DNA of 16,290 nt from DASYQV01 sp036005125. Lineage in GTDB: Bacteria > Acidobacteriota > Vicinamibacteria > Vicinamibacterales > UBA2999. The position numbers and the translations under genes were made by a program. Where the stretch lies: the NCBI GenBank assembly GCA_036005125.1, contig DASYQV010000087.1, forward strand, positions 1 to 16,290. Reading direction: 5' to 3'. The notes under the pieces were generated by a model. It had not been told where the DNA came from. It did no database searches and saw only the letters and a list, made by a program, of their open reading frames with translations. This document shows positions 1-7,227 of the stretch, in pieces (the stretch's first letter is position 1; the number at the start of each line of letters is the position of its first letter).

Positions 1-1706
1 ACGGGAGCCGTCAGCGCCGCCAGCGCCCGGCGGTCTCCGGCGCCGAGCCATTCGCTGAGCGCCGATGCCCCTCCTCCAAACCGCTCGGCCAATGCCGCGT
101 ACAAGCTGCGGCGCGGCGGGTAGATCACGAGATCGACGTCTTCCTCGGGCGGAATCTTCGCGCGCTGCTTCGCGATGGTGACGGCCGTATCGAGACCTCC
201 GAGCACATCGACAAGGCCGACCTCGCGCGCCTGCTGGCCGGTCCAGACACGGCCCCGCGCCACCGCATCGATCCGCTCGGGAGTGGTGTGGCGAGACTGG
301 GCCACCCGCTCGACGAACTGATCGTAGAAGCCCTGCAGGTAGTCCTGCATCTTGGCACGCTGCTCGGGTGAGAACGGCTTGAACGGCGAGTTGATGTCGG
401 CGTTGCGGCCGGACTTCACTTCTTCGGCCGTGACCCCAAGCTTGGTCATCGTGCCGCCCGTCACGATCTTGCCCGTGTAGATGCCGATCGATCCGGTGAG
501 CGTGGCCGGCTGGGCGACTATGACCTGCCCGGGCATGGCGATGTAATAGCCGCCCGACGCCGCGAGGTCCGACATCGACGCCACGAGCGGACGCGAAGGC
601 TGGTGATCGCGCGTGATCATCAGCTCGCGCCAGATCACGTCGGAGGCAATCGACGAGCCGCCGGGACTGTCGATTCTGAGCACGATGGCCTTGATCGACG
701 CATCGTCGCGCGCACGTCGAATCTGCTCGACGAGCGTCTCGGATCCGGTGACCGCGCCGTTCACCGGATCGTAGCCGCTCTTGCCGGATGCAATCACGCC
801 GACCGCGTAGATTACCGCGATGCGCGAGCGCGGCCGGATGCCCACGGTCCCCAGGCTCACGCGCTGGTAGTCGCTCGACTCGACGCGCCGTGGTTTGCCG
901 TTGGCAGGCTTCAGTTGCCGCACGCGATCGTCGAGCTGGTCCTCGTAGGCGAGATCGTCGACGAGCCCGGCGCGCAACGCGTCTTCCGGCAGGAAGGGTC
1001 CCTGATCGAGGAGCTGCCGCACTTCGGCCTCGGTCTTGTGCCGGGCATCGGCAATGCCGCGCACCAGCTGGCCGTACATGTCGCGGTTGAGCGACTCGGC
1101 CATGTTCCGATGCGCCGGCGTGAACGACGTCTGGGTGAGCTGGTTCGGCGCTGTCTTGTATTCGCCGATGCGGAGGAAGTCGGGATATGCGCCGATCTTG
1201 TCGAGCGTGCCGCGCAGAAAGATCTCGTACGACGCGACACCTGCAAGATCGAGCGGGCTGCTCGGTAGCAGGAACACTCGATCGGCGGCGCTGGCCAGGT
1301 AGTATTCGCGATCGCCGCCGTACTCGAGATAGGCAACGACCGTCTTGCCCGACTTGCGGAAGTCGATCACCGCGTCGCGCAGCTCCTGGACCTTGCCCCA
1401 GAACGGCAGCTGCAGGGGCGAGGGCATGAGCAGCACGCTCGTGATCCGCGGATCGCGCTTGGCTTTCCGAAGACTGTCGACGAACCCGCGGACGGTCGGG
1501 GAATCACTGCGAATGAACTGCCCCACCACGTCGTCCGGCACGACTTCGTGAAGCTCCCCGCCCGGACGCAGTACCAGCGTGGACTGCTGCGCAATCGACG
1601 GCTCGCGGGATACGAGCAGGTAGAGCAGCAGGATCCCCGCGATCGACACGAAGGCCGCCAGACCAATCAGCACGAATACGAACCCGATACCGCGCCGCAG
1701 CGCCAC
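1..1706 (-). CDS. sppA: Signal peptide peptidase SppA (protease IV), C-terminus cut by window edge
   Basis: This is a membrane-bound serine protease that degrades signal peptides left after protein export. The minus-strand frame stays open from a GTG at 1706-1704 to the window edge, giving 568 full codons; E. coli SppA has 618 residues, so a few dozen are missing. Residues about 7-32 form one hydrophobic N-terminal membrane anchor. The rest is the tandem ClpP-like repeat of long-form SppA. Lys184, in a GEYKTAPN context, and Ser384, in an LAASGGYY context, fit the Ser/Lys dyad. Their spacing of 200 residues equals that of E. coli Lys209/Ser409. The start is set by an AAGGAGG ribosome site 5 nt upstream (1712-1718); no ATG lies in frame. 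It follows the amine oxidase gene by 47 nt on the same strand, so co-transcription is likely. Identity is secure from the motifs; the true C-terminus is not visible. Confidence 0.95.
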   Translation of the reverse strand, partial: MALRRGIGFVFVLIGLAAFVSIAGILLLYLLVSREPSIAQQSTLVLRPGGELHEVVPDDVVGQFIRSDSPTVRGFVDSLRKAKRDPRITSVLLMPSPLQLPFWGKVQELRDAVIDFRKSGKTVVAYLEYGGDREYYLASAADRVFLLPSSPLDLAGVASYEIFLRGTLDKIGAYPDFLRIGEYKTAPNQLTQTSFTPAHRNMAESLNRDMYGQLVRGIADARHKTEAEVRQLLDQGPFLPEDALRAGLVDDLAYEDQLDDRVRQLKPANGKPRRVESSDYQRVSLGTVGIRPRSRIAVIYAVGVIASGKSGYDPVNGAVTGSETLVEQIRRARDDASIKAIVLRIDSPGGSSIASDVIWRELMITRDHQPSRPLVASMSDLAASGGYYIAMPGQVIVAQPATLTGSIGIYTGKIVTGGTMTKLGVTAEEVKSGRNADINSPFKPFSPEQRAKMQDYLQGFYDQFVERVAQSRHTTPERIDAVARGRVWTGQQAREVGLVDVLGGLDTAVTIAKQRAKIPPEEDVDLVIYPPRRSLYAALAERFGGGASALSEWLGAGDRRALAALTAP

Positions 1707-1711
1707 GATGG

Positions 1712-1718
1712 CCTCCTT
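1712..1718 (-). promoter_or_regulatory. Ribosome binding site of sppA
   Basis: On the minus strand AAGGAGG stands 5 nt before the GTG start of sppA. It is a near-perfect Shine-Dalgarno site and fixes a GTG start in a frame that has no nearby ATG. Confidence 0.8.
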
Positions 1719-1753
1719 GAAAAGACGTCACAACAAATACGCCGAGTATATCG

Positions 1754-3067
1754 TCAGGTCGAGATCAGCTCGTGCGCAGCGCGAATGCCTGATTCCACGG
1801 CGCCGTTCATATAGCCCTGCCACCGTGCGCTGGTGTGCTCGCCTGCAAAGGCGAGTCGACCGGCCGGTTGCGCGAGGTATGGGCGCAGCGCAGGGTCAAA
1901 TCCCGGATCGAAATACGCGTATCCGCCGCGCGCCCACGGATCGTCTTCCCACGTGGCCGCGCGCATTGCGCGGGCATCTGCGCCGGCCATCCCGAGCCAG
2001 CAGAGGGCCGACATCAGATGGTCCACGCCTTGCGCGACCCGGTTCCGCAGGCCCGCGCTTGCCGAACCCCCACCGAGAAAAGCGAGCATCGACGAGGCAC
2101 CGTGCCGCTGCTCCTCGGACGCGTCCCAGAACGCACCGAGATACACATCGTCGGTTCCGAAGGCACGCGCCCGCCGTCGCGCGAAGACGTCGCGCGTTGT
2201 CTGCACCAGCACTTTCGTGGCCTGCCCGTAGCGGAGACCTGAAATCGCGCGCCTCTGCGGGTCAGGCAGCCCGGGCGTGATGGTCACGTCGCGGAGCGCG
2301 GAGGCGGGAAGCGTCACCACCATCGCATCGGCTTCGAGTTGCTGCTGCTGTCCGTGACGATCGATGACGGTGGCGACGATGCGATCCGTCGATTGCGCGA
2401 TTGCGATCAGCCGGTGGCAAAGCCGCGGCGTGCGGTCGAGCGACCGGACGAGCGCGTCGACAAGGCGATCGTTGCCCCCTTCGAGGCGAAAGATCTCCGC
2501 CTGCGCCGGCGACCCGCCACTCATCACCTGCTCGATCACGGGCAGCACAGAGAGATCGTCGGGGTCGGCGAGAAAGAACCCGCGCAAGGCATCGGCCATG
2601 GCGTGCGTCTCGTGATCGGCATGCTGACGCACGAGCCATTCGCGGAGCGAGATGGCTGCGATCTCGCGTACGGACTCGGCCGATGGGTCTCCGCGCGCGG
2701 CGAGCCATTGCCGGCGGAGCGGCGCTAACGACAACTCGAGCTCCTGCCATGGCCGCGTGCGGCTGACGCGCGGACGGCCGTCGCGGTCCCGGAAGCGGTG
2801 CGTGAAGCCGCCGCGCAGGACGCGCACGCGCCGCAAGCCGAATTCATCACAGAGCTGGTGAACGGCCTCATGGTCGGCGTCGATGAACTCGCCGCCGAGC
2901 TCGCCGTACTGACCATCGGCAAAGCCGTCGCGAATCGTCCACACGCGGCCGCCGGCCCGGTCGCGAGCCTCCACAACGGTGACGCTCGCTCCGGCCCGCT
3001 CGAGCTCACGAGCGGCCGTGAGTCCCGCGAGCCCGGCGCCCGCAACGATGATTCGCTTTGCCTGCAT
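1754..3067 (-). CDS. Flavin monoamine oxidase family protein (FAD-dependent amine oxidase)
   Basis: A 437-residue flavoenzyme of the amine oxidase superfamily, expected to oxidise a primary or secondary amine with FAD; the substrate cannot be told. Residues 6-15 hold the dinucleotide-binding GAGLAG motif, followed by the acidic strand end VVEARDRAGGRVW (31-43). The C-terminus (407-437) carries the family signature FAGEHTS followed by YMNGAVESG, which closes over the flavin. There is no SGGC-type cysteine as in mitochondrial MAO, so FAD is probably non-covalent. No signal peptide is seen, so it is probably cytoplasmic. The frame is open about 99 codons further upstream, but homology begins at the ATG at 3067 and the upstream extension crosses the FKBP gene and its promoter region, so I chose 3067. 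No good ribosome site precedes it. It leads sppA by 47 nt and diverges from the FKBP gene. Confidence 0.9.
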   Translation of the reverse strand: MQAKRIIVAGAGLAGLTAARELERAGASVTVVEARDRAGGRVWTIRDGFADGQYGELGGEFIDADHEAVHQLCDEFGLRRVRVLRGGFTHRFRDRDGRPRVSRTRPWQELELSLAPLRRQWLAARGDPSAESVREIAAISLREWLVRQHADHETHAMADALRGFFLADPDDLSVLPVIEQVMSGGSPAQAEIFRLEGGNDRLVDALVRSLDRTPRLCHRLIAIAQSTDRIVATVIDRHGQQQQLEADAMVVTLPASALRDVTITPGLPDPQRRAISGLRYGQATKVLVQTTRDVFARRRARAFGTDDVYLGAFWDASEEQRHGASSMLAFLGGGSASAGLRNRVAQGVDHLMSALCWLGMAGADARAMRAATWEDDPWARGGYAYFDPGFDPALRPYLAQPAGRLAFAGEHTSARWQGYMNGAVESGIRAAHELIST

Positions 3068-3143
3068 GATCACACTCGCGCACGATGAACGTACGCAGAT
3101 CGTTCGGTAGACTCCTACAAGTTCGGTGCCTGCACCACCAGCG

Positions 3144-3149
3144 TATAAT
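3144..3149 (+). promoter_or_regulatory. Probable -10 element for the FKBP gene
   Basis: A perfect TATAAT lies in the 165-nt divergent gap between the amine oxidase and FKBP genes, 83 nt before the FKBP start. The -35 region is weak (TTCGGT at 3122-3127, 16-nt spacer). The predicted leader of about 75 nt contains a small hairpin, CAGCC/GGCTG, at 3167-3181. Assignment rests on sequence match only. Confidence 0.5.
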
Positions 3150-3221
3150 CGCGCGACTGTCCGGCGCAGCCGTGGTGGCTGAGGCAGATGCTCAAGCGCG
3201 TCTTGCCACGCTGGTGAATGC

Positions 3222-3227
3222 GGGAGG
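3222..3227 (+). promoter_or_regulatory. Ribosome binding site of the FKBP gene
   Basis: GGGAGG stands 5 nt before the ATG at 3233. It decides that start over an in-frame ATG at 3218, which would place this site inside the coding sequence. Confidence 0.7.
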
Positions 3228-3232
3228 TTCAC

Positions 3233-3595
3233 ATGGCCAGCTCGAACGTCACCCAGCTGCAGAAAGATGACGGCAAGGTCGGCGGCGGAACCGAAGCGAC
3301 CTCTGGCAAGCAGGTCACGGTGCACTACACGGGCTGGCTGTACGACTCGGGTCGCGGCGACCACAAAGGCCGCAAGTTCGACAGCTCACGCGACCGGGGC
3401 GAGCCGTTCACGTTCCGCCTCGGCGCGGGTCAGGTGATTCGCGGATGGGACGAGGGCGTCACGGGCATGAAGATTGGTGGGAGCCGCACGCTGACGATTC
3501 CACCCGAGATGGGCTACGGCGTCCGCGGCGCCGGTGGCGTAGTCCCGCCGAACGCGACGCTCGTGTTCGACGTCGAACTGCTGGACGTGCGCTGA
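3233..3595 (+). CDS. FKBP-type peptidyl-prolyl cis-trans isomerase
   Basis: A 120-residue single-domain FKBP that catalyses cis-trans isomerisation of X-Pro bonds. The pocket residues known from FKBP12 are present in order: HYTGWLY (31-37), FDSS, FTFRLGAGQVIRGWDEG, MGYG, and the final strand LVFDVELLDV. The loop between the first strands is slightly long (SGRGDHKGRKFD). With no signal peptide or membrane segment it should be cytoplasmic. The first 25 residues are polar and probably disordered. The ATG at 3233 is preferred because GGGAGG lies 5 nt before it. It is transcribed away from the amine oxidase gene, probably from the TATAAT at 3144, and is followed by the heptamer-repeat block. The family assignment is secure; client proteins are unknown. 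Confidence 0.95.
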   Translation: MASSNVTQLQKDDGKVGGGTEATSGKQVTVHYTGWLYDSGRGDHKGRKFDSSRDRGEPFTFRLGAGQVIRGWDEGVTGMKIGGSRTLTIPPEMGYGVRGAGGVVPPNATLVFDVELLDVR

Positions 3596-3606
3596 CGCAC
3601 CACATC

Positions 3607-3723
3607 AAGGTCAAAGGTCAGACGCACAGCGTCAAGGTCAAAGGTCAAAAGTCAAAAGTCAAAGGTCAGACGCAGCGTCAAGGTCAAAAGTCAAAAGTCA
3701 AAGGTCAAAGGTCAGGTCAGGTC
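3607..3723 (+). repeat. Left arm of inverted heptamer array (AAGGTCA / AAAGTCA units)
   Basis: Just after the FKBP stop the sequence is built from period-7 units such as AAGGTCA and AAAGTCA, interrupted twice by a GACGCA...GCGTC insert. The unit block plus insert is itself duplicated: the copies around 3613-3642 and 3661-3688 are closely similar. The arm ends in GTCAGGTCAGGTC. The reverse complement of this unit forms the array at 3878-3908, so the two blocks can pair. Confidence 0.85.
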
Positions 3724-3732
3724 GAACCTGAC
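3716..3732. repeat. Short perfect hairpin at the edge of the left heptamer arm
   Basis: GTCAGGT, loop CGA, then ACCTGAC form a perfect 7-bp stem with a 3-nt loop. It lies where the left array ends and could help nucleate folding of the larger inverted repeat. No T-run follows, so it is not a standard intrinsic terminator. Confidence 0.6.
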
Positions 3733-3782
3733 TGGAACCATCGACCACGCTGCGTTTACCAACACCTTTGACCTAGACCTTT

Positions 3783-3862
3783 CACCTAGCCTAGCACCTA
3801 GCACGTAGCACCTAACACGTAGCACCTAACACGTAGGACCTAGCACGTAGCACCTAGCACCT
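3783..3862 (+). repeat. Second heptamer array (alternating CACCTAR and CACGTAG)
   Basis: Nine contiguous 7-bp units run from 3795 to 3857, with one more copy at 3783-3789 and a partial one at 3858-3862. Units alternate between CACCTAG/CACCTAA and CACGTAG, making a 14-bp higher-order repeat; one unit starts with G. TAG and TAA occur throughout. The array sits between the two inverted AAGGTCA/CCTTTGA arrays, in the loop of that larger palindrome. I see no gene in it. Confidence 0.9.
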
Positions 3863-3877
3863 TGACCTTTAACCTCA

Positions 3878-3908
3878 CCTTTGACCTTTGACCTTTGACC
3901 TTTGACCT
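3878..3908 (+). repeat. Right arm of inverted heptamer array (four perfect CCTTTGA units)
   Basis: Four exact CCTTTGA units at 3878-3905 plus CCT, preceded by degenerate units from about 3859. This is the reverse complement of the left-arm unit. The array runs into the rlmD coding sequence: the TTG at 3895 and the first codons are made of the repeat itself. Confidence 0.9.
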
Positions 3909-5277
3909 AGTTGACGTCGACATCAACTCCCTCACGCCGTCCGGCGACGGCGTCGCGCGGGCCGGCGGCCGTCGGATGCTCGTGCCATTCACAATCCCGG
4001 GCGAACGGGCGCGCGTGCGCGTAGCGCGGGGTCGCGGGACGGACGTCGATGCGGTTCTCGATGAGATCATCACGCCGTCACCGCACCGGGTTGCGGCGCC
4101 GTGCCCGCACTTCGGTCCATGCGGCGGCTGCACCTGGCAGCACGTCGCGTATCCGCACCAACTGATTCTCAAGCGCGATCTTGTCGCACGTCTCGTACGG
4201 GCCACGCTGAAATGTCCTCCTGACGTGCGCGACACGATGGCCGCGACCCCGCTCGACAACCCGTGGGGGTATCGCCACAAGGTGCACTTCGTGTTCGGGA
4301 ACTCGTCACCGCGTGGGCCGCTGATCATGGGACACTATGCGCGCGGCTCACGGCGGGTCGTGCCCGTTCATGTCTGCCCCGTCCACGATCCGCGCGGAAA
4401 TGCGTTCGCGTTCCGGCTCCGCGACGAGTGCGCGAGGGCAGGGGTCCTGGCGGCCGGCCCCGCAAGCGGCCGCGATGGCGACGCCGATCGAGCGGCCGGC
4501 ACATTGCGACACGTCGCGATCCGTGTCGGCGCCCGATCCGCGGAGATGATGGCGACCCTGGTCGTCACGCGCGCGGACGACAAGCGGCTTCGGGCGGCCA
4601 CGCGCCGCGCGATGAGCGGGGGGCACGCGCCGGAGTCGCTACATCTGAACCTGCACCCTCGACACGACGCGTATATCTTCGGCCGTGAGACGCGACGACT
4701 CGTCGGCTCGGAACGGATGCGCGAGGACGTCGGCGGCGTGTCGTTCCTCGTCTCGCCGACGGCGTTCTTCCAGACAAACGTCCACGCGGCGGAACTGCTC
4801 GTGCAGCTCGTGCTCGAGGCAATCCCGTCAGCGGCGCCGGTGCTCGACTTGTATGCCGGCGCGGGTCTCTTCGCGATACCGCTTGCGCGGCGAGGCAACC
4901 GTGTAATCGCCGTCGAGGAAAGTCGTGCGGCGGTCGATGACGGCACGGCCACTCTCCGCCTGAACCGCCTCGAGCCCGGGAGCTGTCGATTCGTCGCGCG
5001 CCGTGTCGAGAGCGCCATCAGAACGATCGCGCCGCAGGACGCCGAAGCGGCCGTGCTCGACCCGCCCAGGGAGGGATGTACGCGAATCGTCGTCGACGAA
5101 TTGTTTGGACGCGTCCGACCCGCACGTGCGGTCTACGTCTCGTGCAATCCTGAAGCCCTCGCCCGCGATCTGGCGGCCGCGGAACGCCACGGTTATCGGA
5201 CCGAGGTTCTGCAACCCGTCGACATGTTTCCCCACACCGCTCACGTCGAGACCGTCGCGACACTGAGACGGGCCTGA
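3895..5277 (+). CDS. rlmD: 23S rRNA (uracil-5-)-methyltransferase, RlmD/RumA type
   Basis: A 460-residue SAM-dependent enzyme that methylates C5 of a uracil in 23S rRNA. An N-terminal TRAM-like RNA-binding domain (about 5-60) is followed by four cysteines, C70, C76, C79 and C161. Their spacing matches the 4Fe-4S ligands of E. coli RlmD (81, 87, 90, 162). The catalytic part shows FFQTN (291-295), the SAM-binding LDLYAGAGLF (317-326), LDPPREGC (388-395), the nucleophile Cys417 in YVSCNPEALARDL, and the general base Glu452 in HVETVA. An in-frame TGA at 3889 and the lack of any ATG, GTG or other TTG before the TRAM domain leave TTG 3895, inside the repeat array, as the only standard start. No ribosome site precedes it. 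RlmCD or TrmA specificity cannot be excluded, but the Fe-S cysteines favour RlmD-like. Confidence 0.92.
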   Translation: MTFDLVDVDINSLTPSGDGVARAGGRRMLVPFTIPGERARVRVARGRGTDVDAVLDEIITPSPHRVAAPCPHFGPCGGCTWQHVAYPHQLILKRDLVARLVRATLKCPPDVRDTMAATPLDNPWGYRHKVHFVFGNSSPRGPLIMGHYARGSRRVVPVHVCPVHDPRGNAFAFRLRDECARAGVLAAGPASGRDGDADRAAGTLRHVAIRVGARSAEMMATLVVTRADDKRLRAATRRAMSGGHAPESLHLNLHPRHDAYIFGRETRRLVGSERMREDVGGVSFLVSPTAFFQTNVHAAELLVQLVLEAIPSAAPVLDLYAGAGLFAIPLARRGNRVIAVEESRAAVDDGTATLRLNRLEPGSCRFVARRVESAIRTIAPQDAEAAVLDPPREGCTRIVVDELFGRVRPARAVYVSCNPEALARDLAAAERHGYRTEVLQPVDMFPHTAHVETVATLRRA

Positions 5278-5287
5278 GCTCGACAGC

Positions 5288-7048
5288 ATGAGATGGCGCT
5301 CAGTAGCCGGCGTGTTGACCGTGCTGCTCGTGATCGCGCTGCCGCTCGCGATTCGCCACATCCGCGAAACGCCGTCTCCCCCGGATCCGCCGCTTCGCCT
5401 GACCCTGCTCCCACCGGCGAGCGCCGAGTTCGGCACCGGTGACGCGCCGTTTGATCTTGCCGTCGCTCCGGATGGACGGCAGGTGGTGTTTGCCGCCTCG
5501 AGCGGCGGCCACATACAGCTCTGGCGACGCGCCATCAATGCCGAGCGCGCCGAGCCGTTGCCCTCGACCGACGGCGCGATGCTGCCAGGCTGGTCGAGCG
5601 ACGGTGCGGTCGTCTACTTCTTCGCACAATCGGCGCTGCAACGCGTGCTTCTGACAGATGGCAAGGTCGAGAGGCTGGCCGACGCACCGGCCCCTGCAGG
5701 CGCTGCGTCCGCACCTCCACCCCAACGCGCGCGGAGGCGCGCGTCGGGGACCCCGGCGGCTGATGACACGATCCTTTTCGCCCCGACCGGGAACGGCCCG
5801 CTGAAGCGTCTAGCTGACGGAAAAGTCATGGATGCAACCCGACTGCGCGACGGCGAGCGTGGTCACGCGTTTCCGGCATACCTGCCGGACGGCCGCGCGT
5901 TCATCTACGTCGTCACTCAGGACGATGGCCGCCGCACGCTCAGGCGACACGACGATGAGACCGATGAGGAGCTGACGCGCACCGACTCGCACGGCATCGT
6001 CATTGGAGCGCATCTGCTGCACGTACGTGACTCCACACTTCGGGCCCAGCCGTTCGACAAGGGCATGCGCCGGCTGGTCGGCAAGCCCGTCGAGCTCGCG
6101 TACAACGTGGGAACGACTGCGTCCGGGCACGGCTGGTTCGACGCTGCGGGCCCCGTGCTGGTCTGGGCCGCAGCCGGAGAACAACGACGAGAGTTGCGCT
6201 GGTTCGATCTGGAAGGACGATCCGCCGGGCAGGTCGGTGAGCCGGCAGACTACTGGCAGGTGCGTCTGTCGCCGGACGAGCGAACGGCGGCAGTTACGAT
6301 GTTGGACCCGCTGCTCCGAACACTCGACGTGGTCACGCTGCCCCTCGCCGGCGGACCACCAACCCGGCTGTCGCTTGCCTTGGCGGCTGACAGCGACCCC
6401 GTATGGTCGCCGGATGGCCGGCGCGTCGCGTTCCGGTCGTGGCAAACGGGGCGGCCGCACATTTACGCGAAGGCGGTCGCCGCTGCATCAGAAGCGGACG
6501 AGCCCCTCTCGCTGTCATCACTCGACGAGACACCAACCGACTGGACACGCGAGCAACTCGTCTTTCATGCGCCCGCGGCGGGTAGCGGCTTCGATGTATG
6601 GGGGCTGGCCCCTGGCGCCACGGCACCGACACCGCTCGCGCATACGGGCTTCAATGAGGTGGATGGGCGCGTGTCGCCGGATGGACGGTGGCTGGCCTAC
6701 AGCTCCGACGAGTCCGGCCACTCGGACGTGTATCTCAACCGCCTGCCTCACGGGAAACAACGAATGCGGATCTCGACTGCCGGTGGCTCGGAACCGCAAT
6801 GGGCCGATGGTGGACGTGCGCTGTTTTTCCTACGGGGACGCGAGATGATGCGCGTGGAGCTGACGTTCCGGGACGATACTCCTGCGGTCGCCACCCCGGC
6901 CCGACTGTTCGTTCTGCCGCCGCAGACACGAGATTATGCGGTCTCTAAAGATGGGCAGCGGCTCCTCGCCATCGTGCCGGCGCCTTCGGCCAACTCCGCG
7001 GTCATGCATGTGCTGGTACACTGGATGAGCTCTCTCGCCGGTAGGTGA
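5288..7048 (+). CDS. Membrane-anchored TolB/WD40-like (PD40) beta-propeller protein
   Basis: 586 residues. Residues 1-23 are a hydrophobic anchor or uncleaved signal, then a Pro-rich linker, then a propeller to the end. Blade motifs of the type W/SPDGRxxxF recur: APDGRQVVFAA, WSSDGAVVYFF, YLPDGRAFIYVV, SPDERTAAV, WSPDGRRVAFRS, SPDGRWLAYSSDESGHSDVYL and WADGGRALFFL. The pattern closely resembles the C-terminal sensor half of acidobacterial Ser/Thr kinases (LPGT-type, FAPTxxGPL, HxFPxxLPDGRxFxYV), but no kinase domain is present. An Ala/Pro/Arg-rich stretch near 138-160 interrupts a region where such proteins are usually compact, and its DNA forms a strong hairpin. It begins 10 nt after the rlmD stop, so the two are probably co-transcribed. 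It should lie outside the cytoplasmic membrane. Function is unknown; scaffold or ligand sensing is a guess. Confidence 0.8.
   Translation: MRWRSVAGVLTVLLVIALPLAIRHIRETPSPPDPPLRLTLLPPASAEFGTGDAPFDLAVAPDGRQVVFAASSGGHIQLWRRAINAERAEPLPSTDGAMLPGWSSDGAVVYFFAQSALQRVLLTDGKVERLADAPAPAGAASAPPPQRARRRASGTPAADDTILFAPTGNGPLKRLADGKVMDATRLRDGERGHAFPAYLPDGRAFIYVVTQDDGRRTLRRHDDETDEELTRTDSHGIVIGAHLLHVRDSTLRAQPFDKGMRRLVGKPVELAYNVGTTASGHGWFDAAGPVLVWAAAGEQRRELRWFDLEGRSAGQVGEPADYWQVRLSPDERTAAVTMLDPLLRTLDVVTLPLAGGPPTRLSLALAADSDPVWSPDGRRVAFRSWQTGRPHIYAKAVAAASEADEPLSLSSLDETPTDWTREQLVFHAPAAGSGFDVWGLAPGATAPTPLAHTGFNEVDGRVSPDGRWLAYSSDESGHSDVYLNRLPHGKQRMRISTAGGSEPQWADGGRALFFLRGREMMRVELTFRDDTPAVATPARLFVLPPQTRDYAVSKDGQRLLAIVPAPSANSAVMHVLVHWMSSLAGR
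5720..5749. repeat. GC-rich hairpin inside the propeller gene
   Basis: Two perfect 8-bp arms (ACGCGCGC and GCGCGCGT) flank a GGAG loop at 5725-5744. After one mismatch the stem extends by CCCC/GGGG. It lies in-frame in a low-complexity Arg/Ala/Pro segment of the protein. Confidence 0.6.
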
Positions 7049-7227
7049 ATTGCTTGTCTCACTGGTCAGGGGCGTTTACCATTGGAGAGGTTAACTATCA
7101 GCACATCAATAATTTATTGACGTCTCCGCAGGACGGACCGTCGGCTGGCGTAGGGAAGTCAAAAGGCATAACTGGCAGTTAAAGTTACACGACTCCCTAA
7201 CTGTCTGTCTCTGTTCAGCCGATAAGA
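7049..7227 (+). promoter_or_regulatory. Regulatory gap before the exopolysaccharide operon with TAACT/AGTTA half-sites
   Basis: This AT-richer 179-nt gap holds a perfect dyad, TAACTG-G-CAGTTA (7169-7181). Single half-sites lie nearby: TAACT at 7092-7096, AGTTA at 7183-7187 and TAACTG at 7198-7203. Such clustering suggests an operator for a DNA-binding regulator of the downstream operon. A TTGACG at 7117-7122 has no good -10 partner, and a sigma-54 GG/GC pair with correct spacing is not present. No terminator for the upstream gene is evident. Confidence 0.4.

Noticed and set aside
603..1268. 221-codon plus-strand open frame opposite sppA
   Set aside because: It is a shadow of the SppA frame, which has the catalytic Lys and Ser and a strong ribosome site.
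3600..3910. CRISPR array
   Set aside because: Units are 7 bp with no unique spacers and no cas genes nearby.
7165..7195. Sigma-54 promoter (TGGCA...TTACA) before the exopolysaccharide operon
   Set aside because: The GG is not followed by GC at the required 10-nt spacing.
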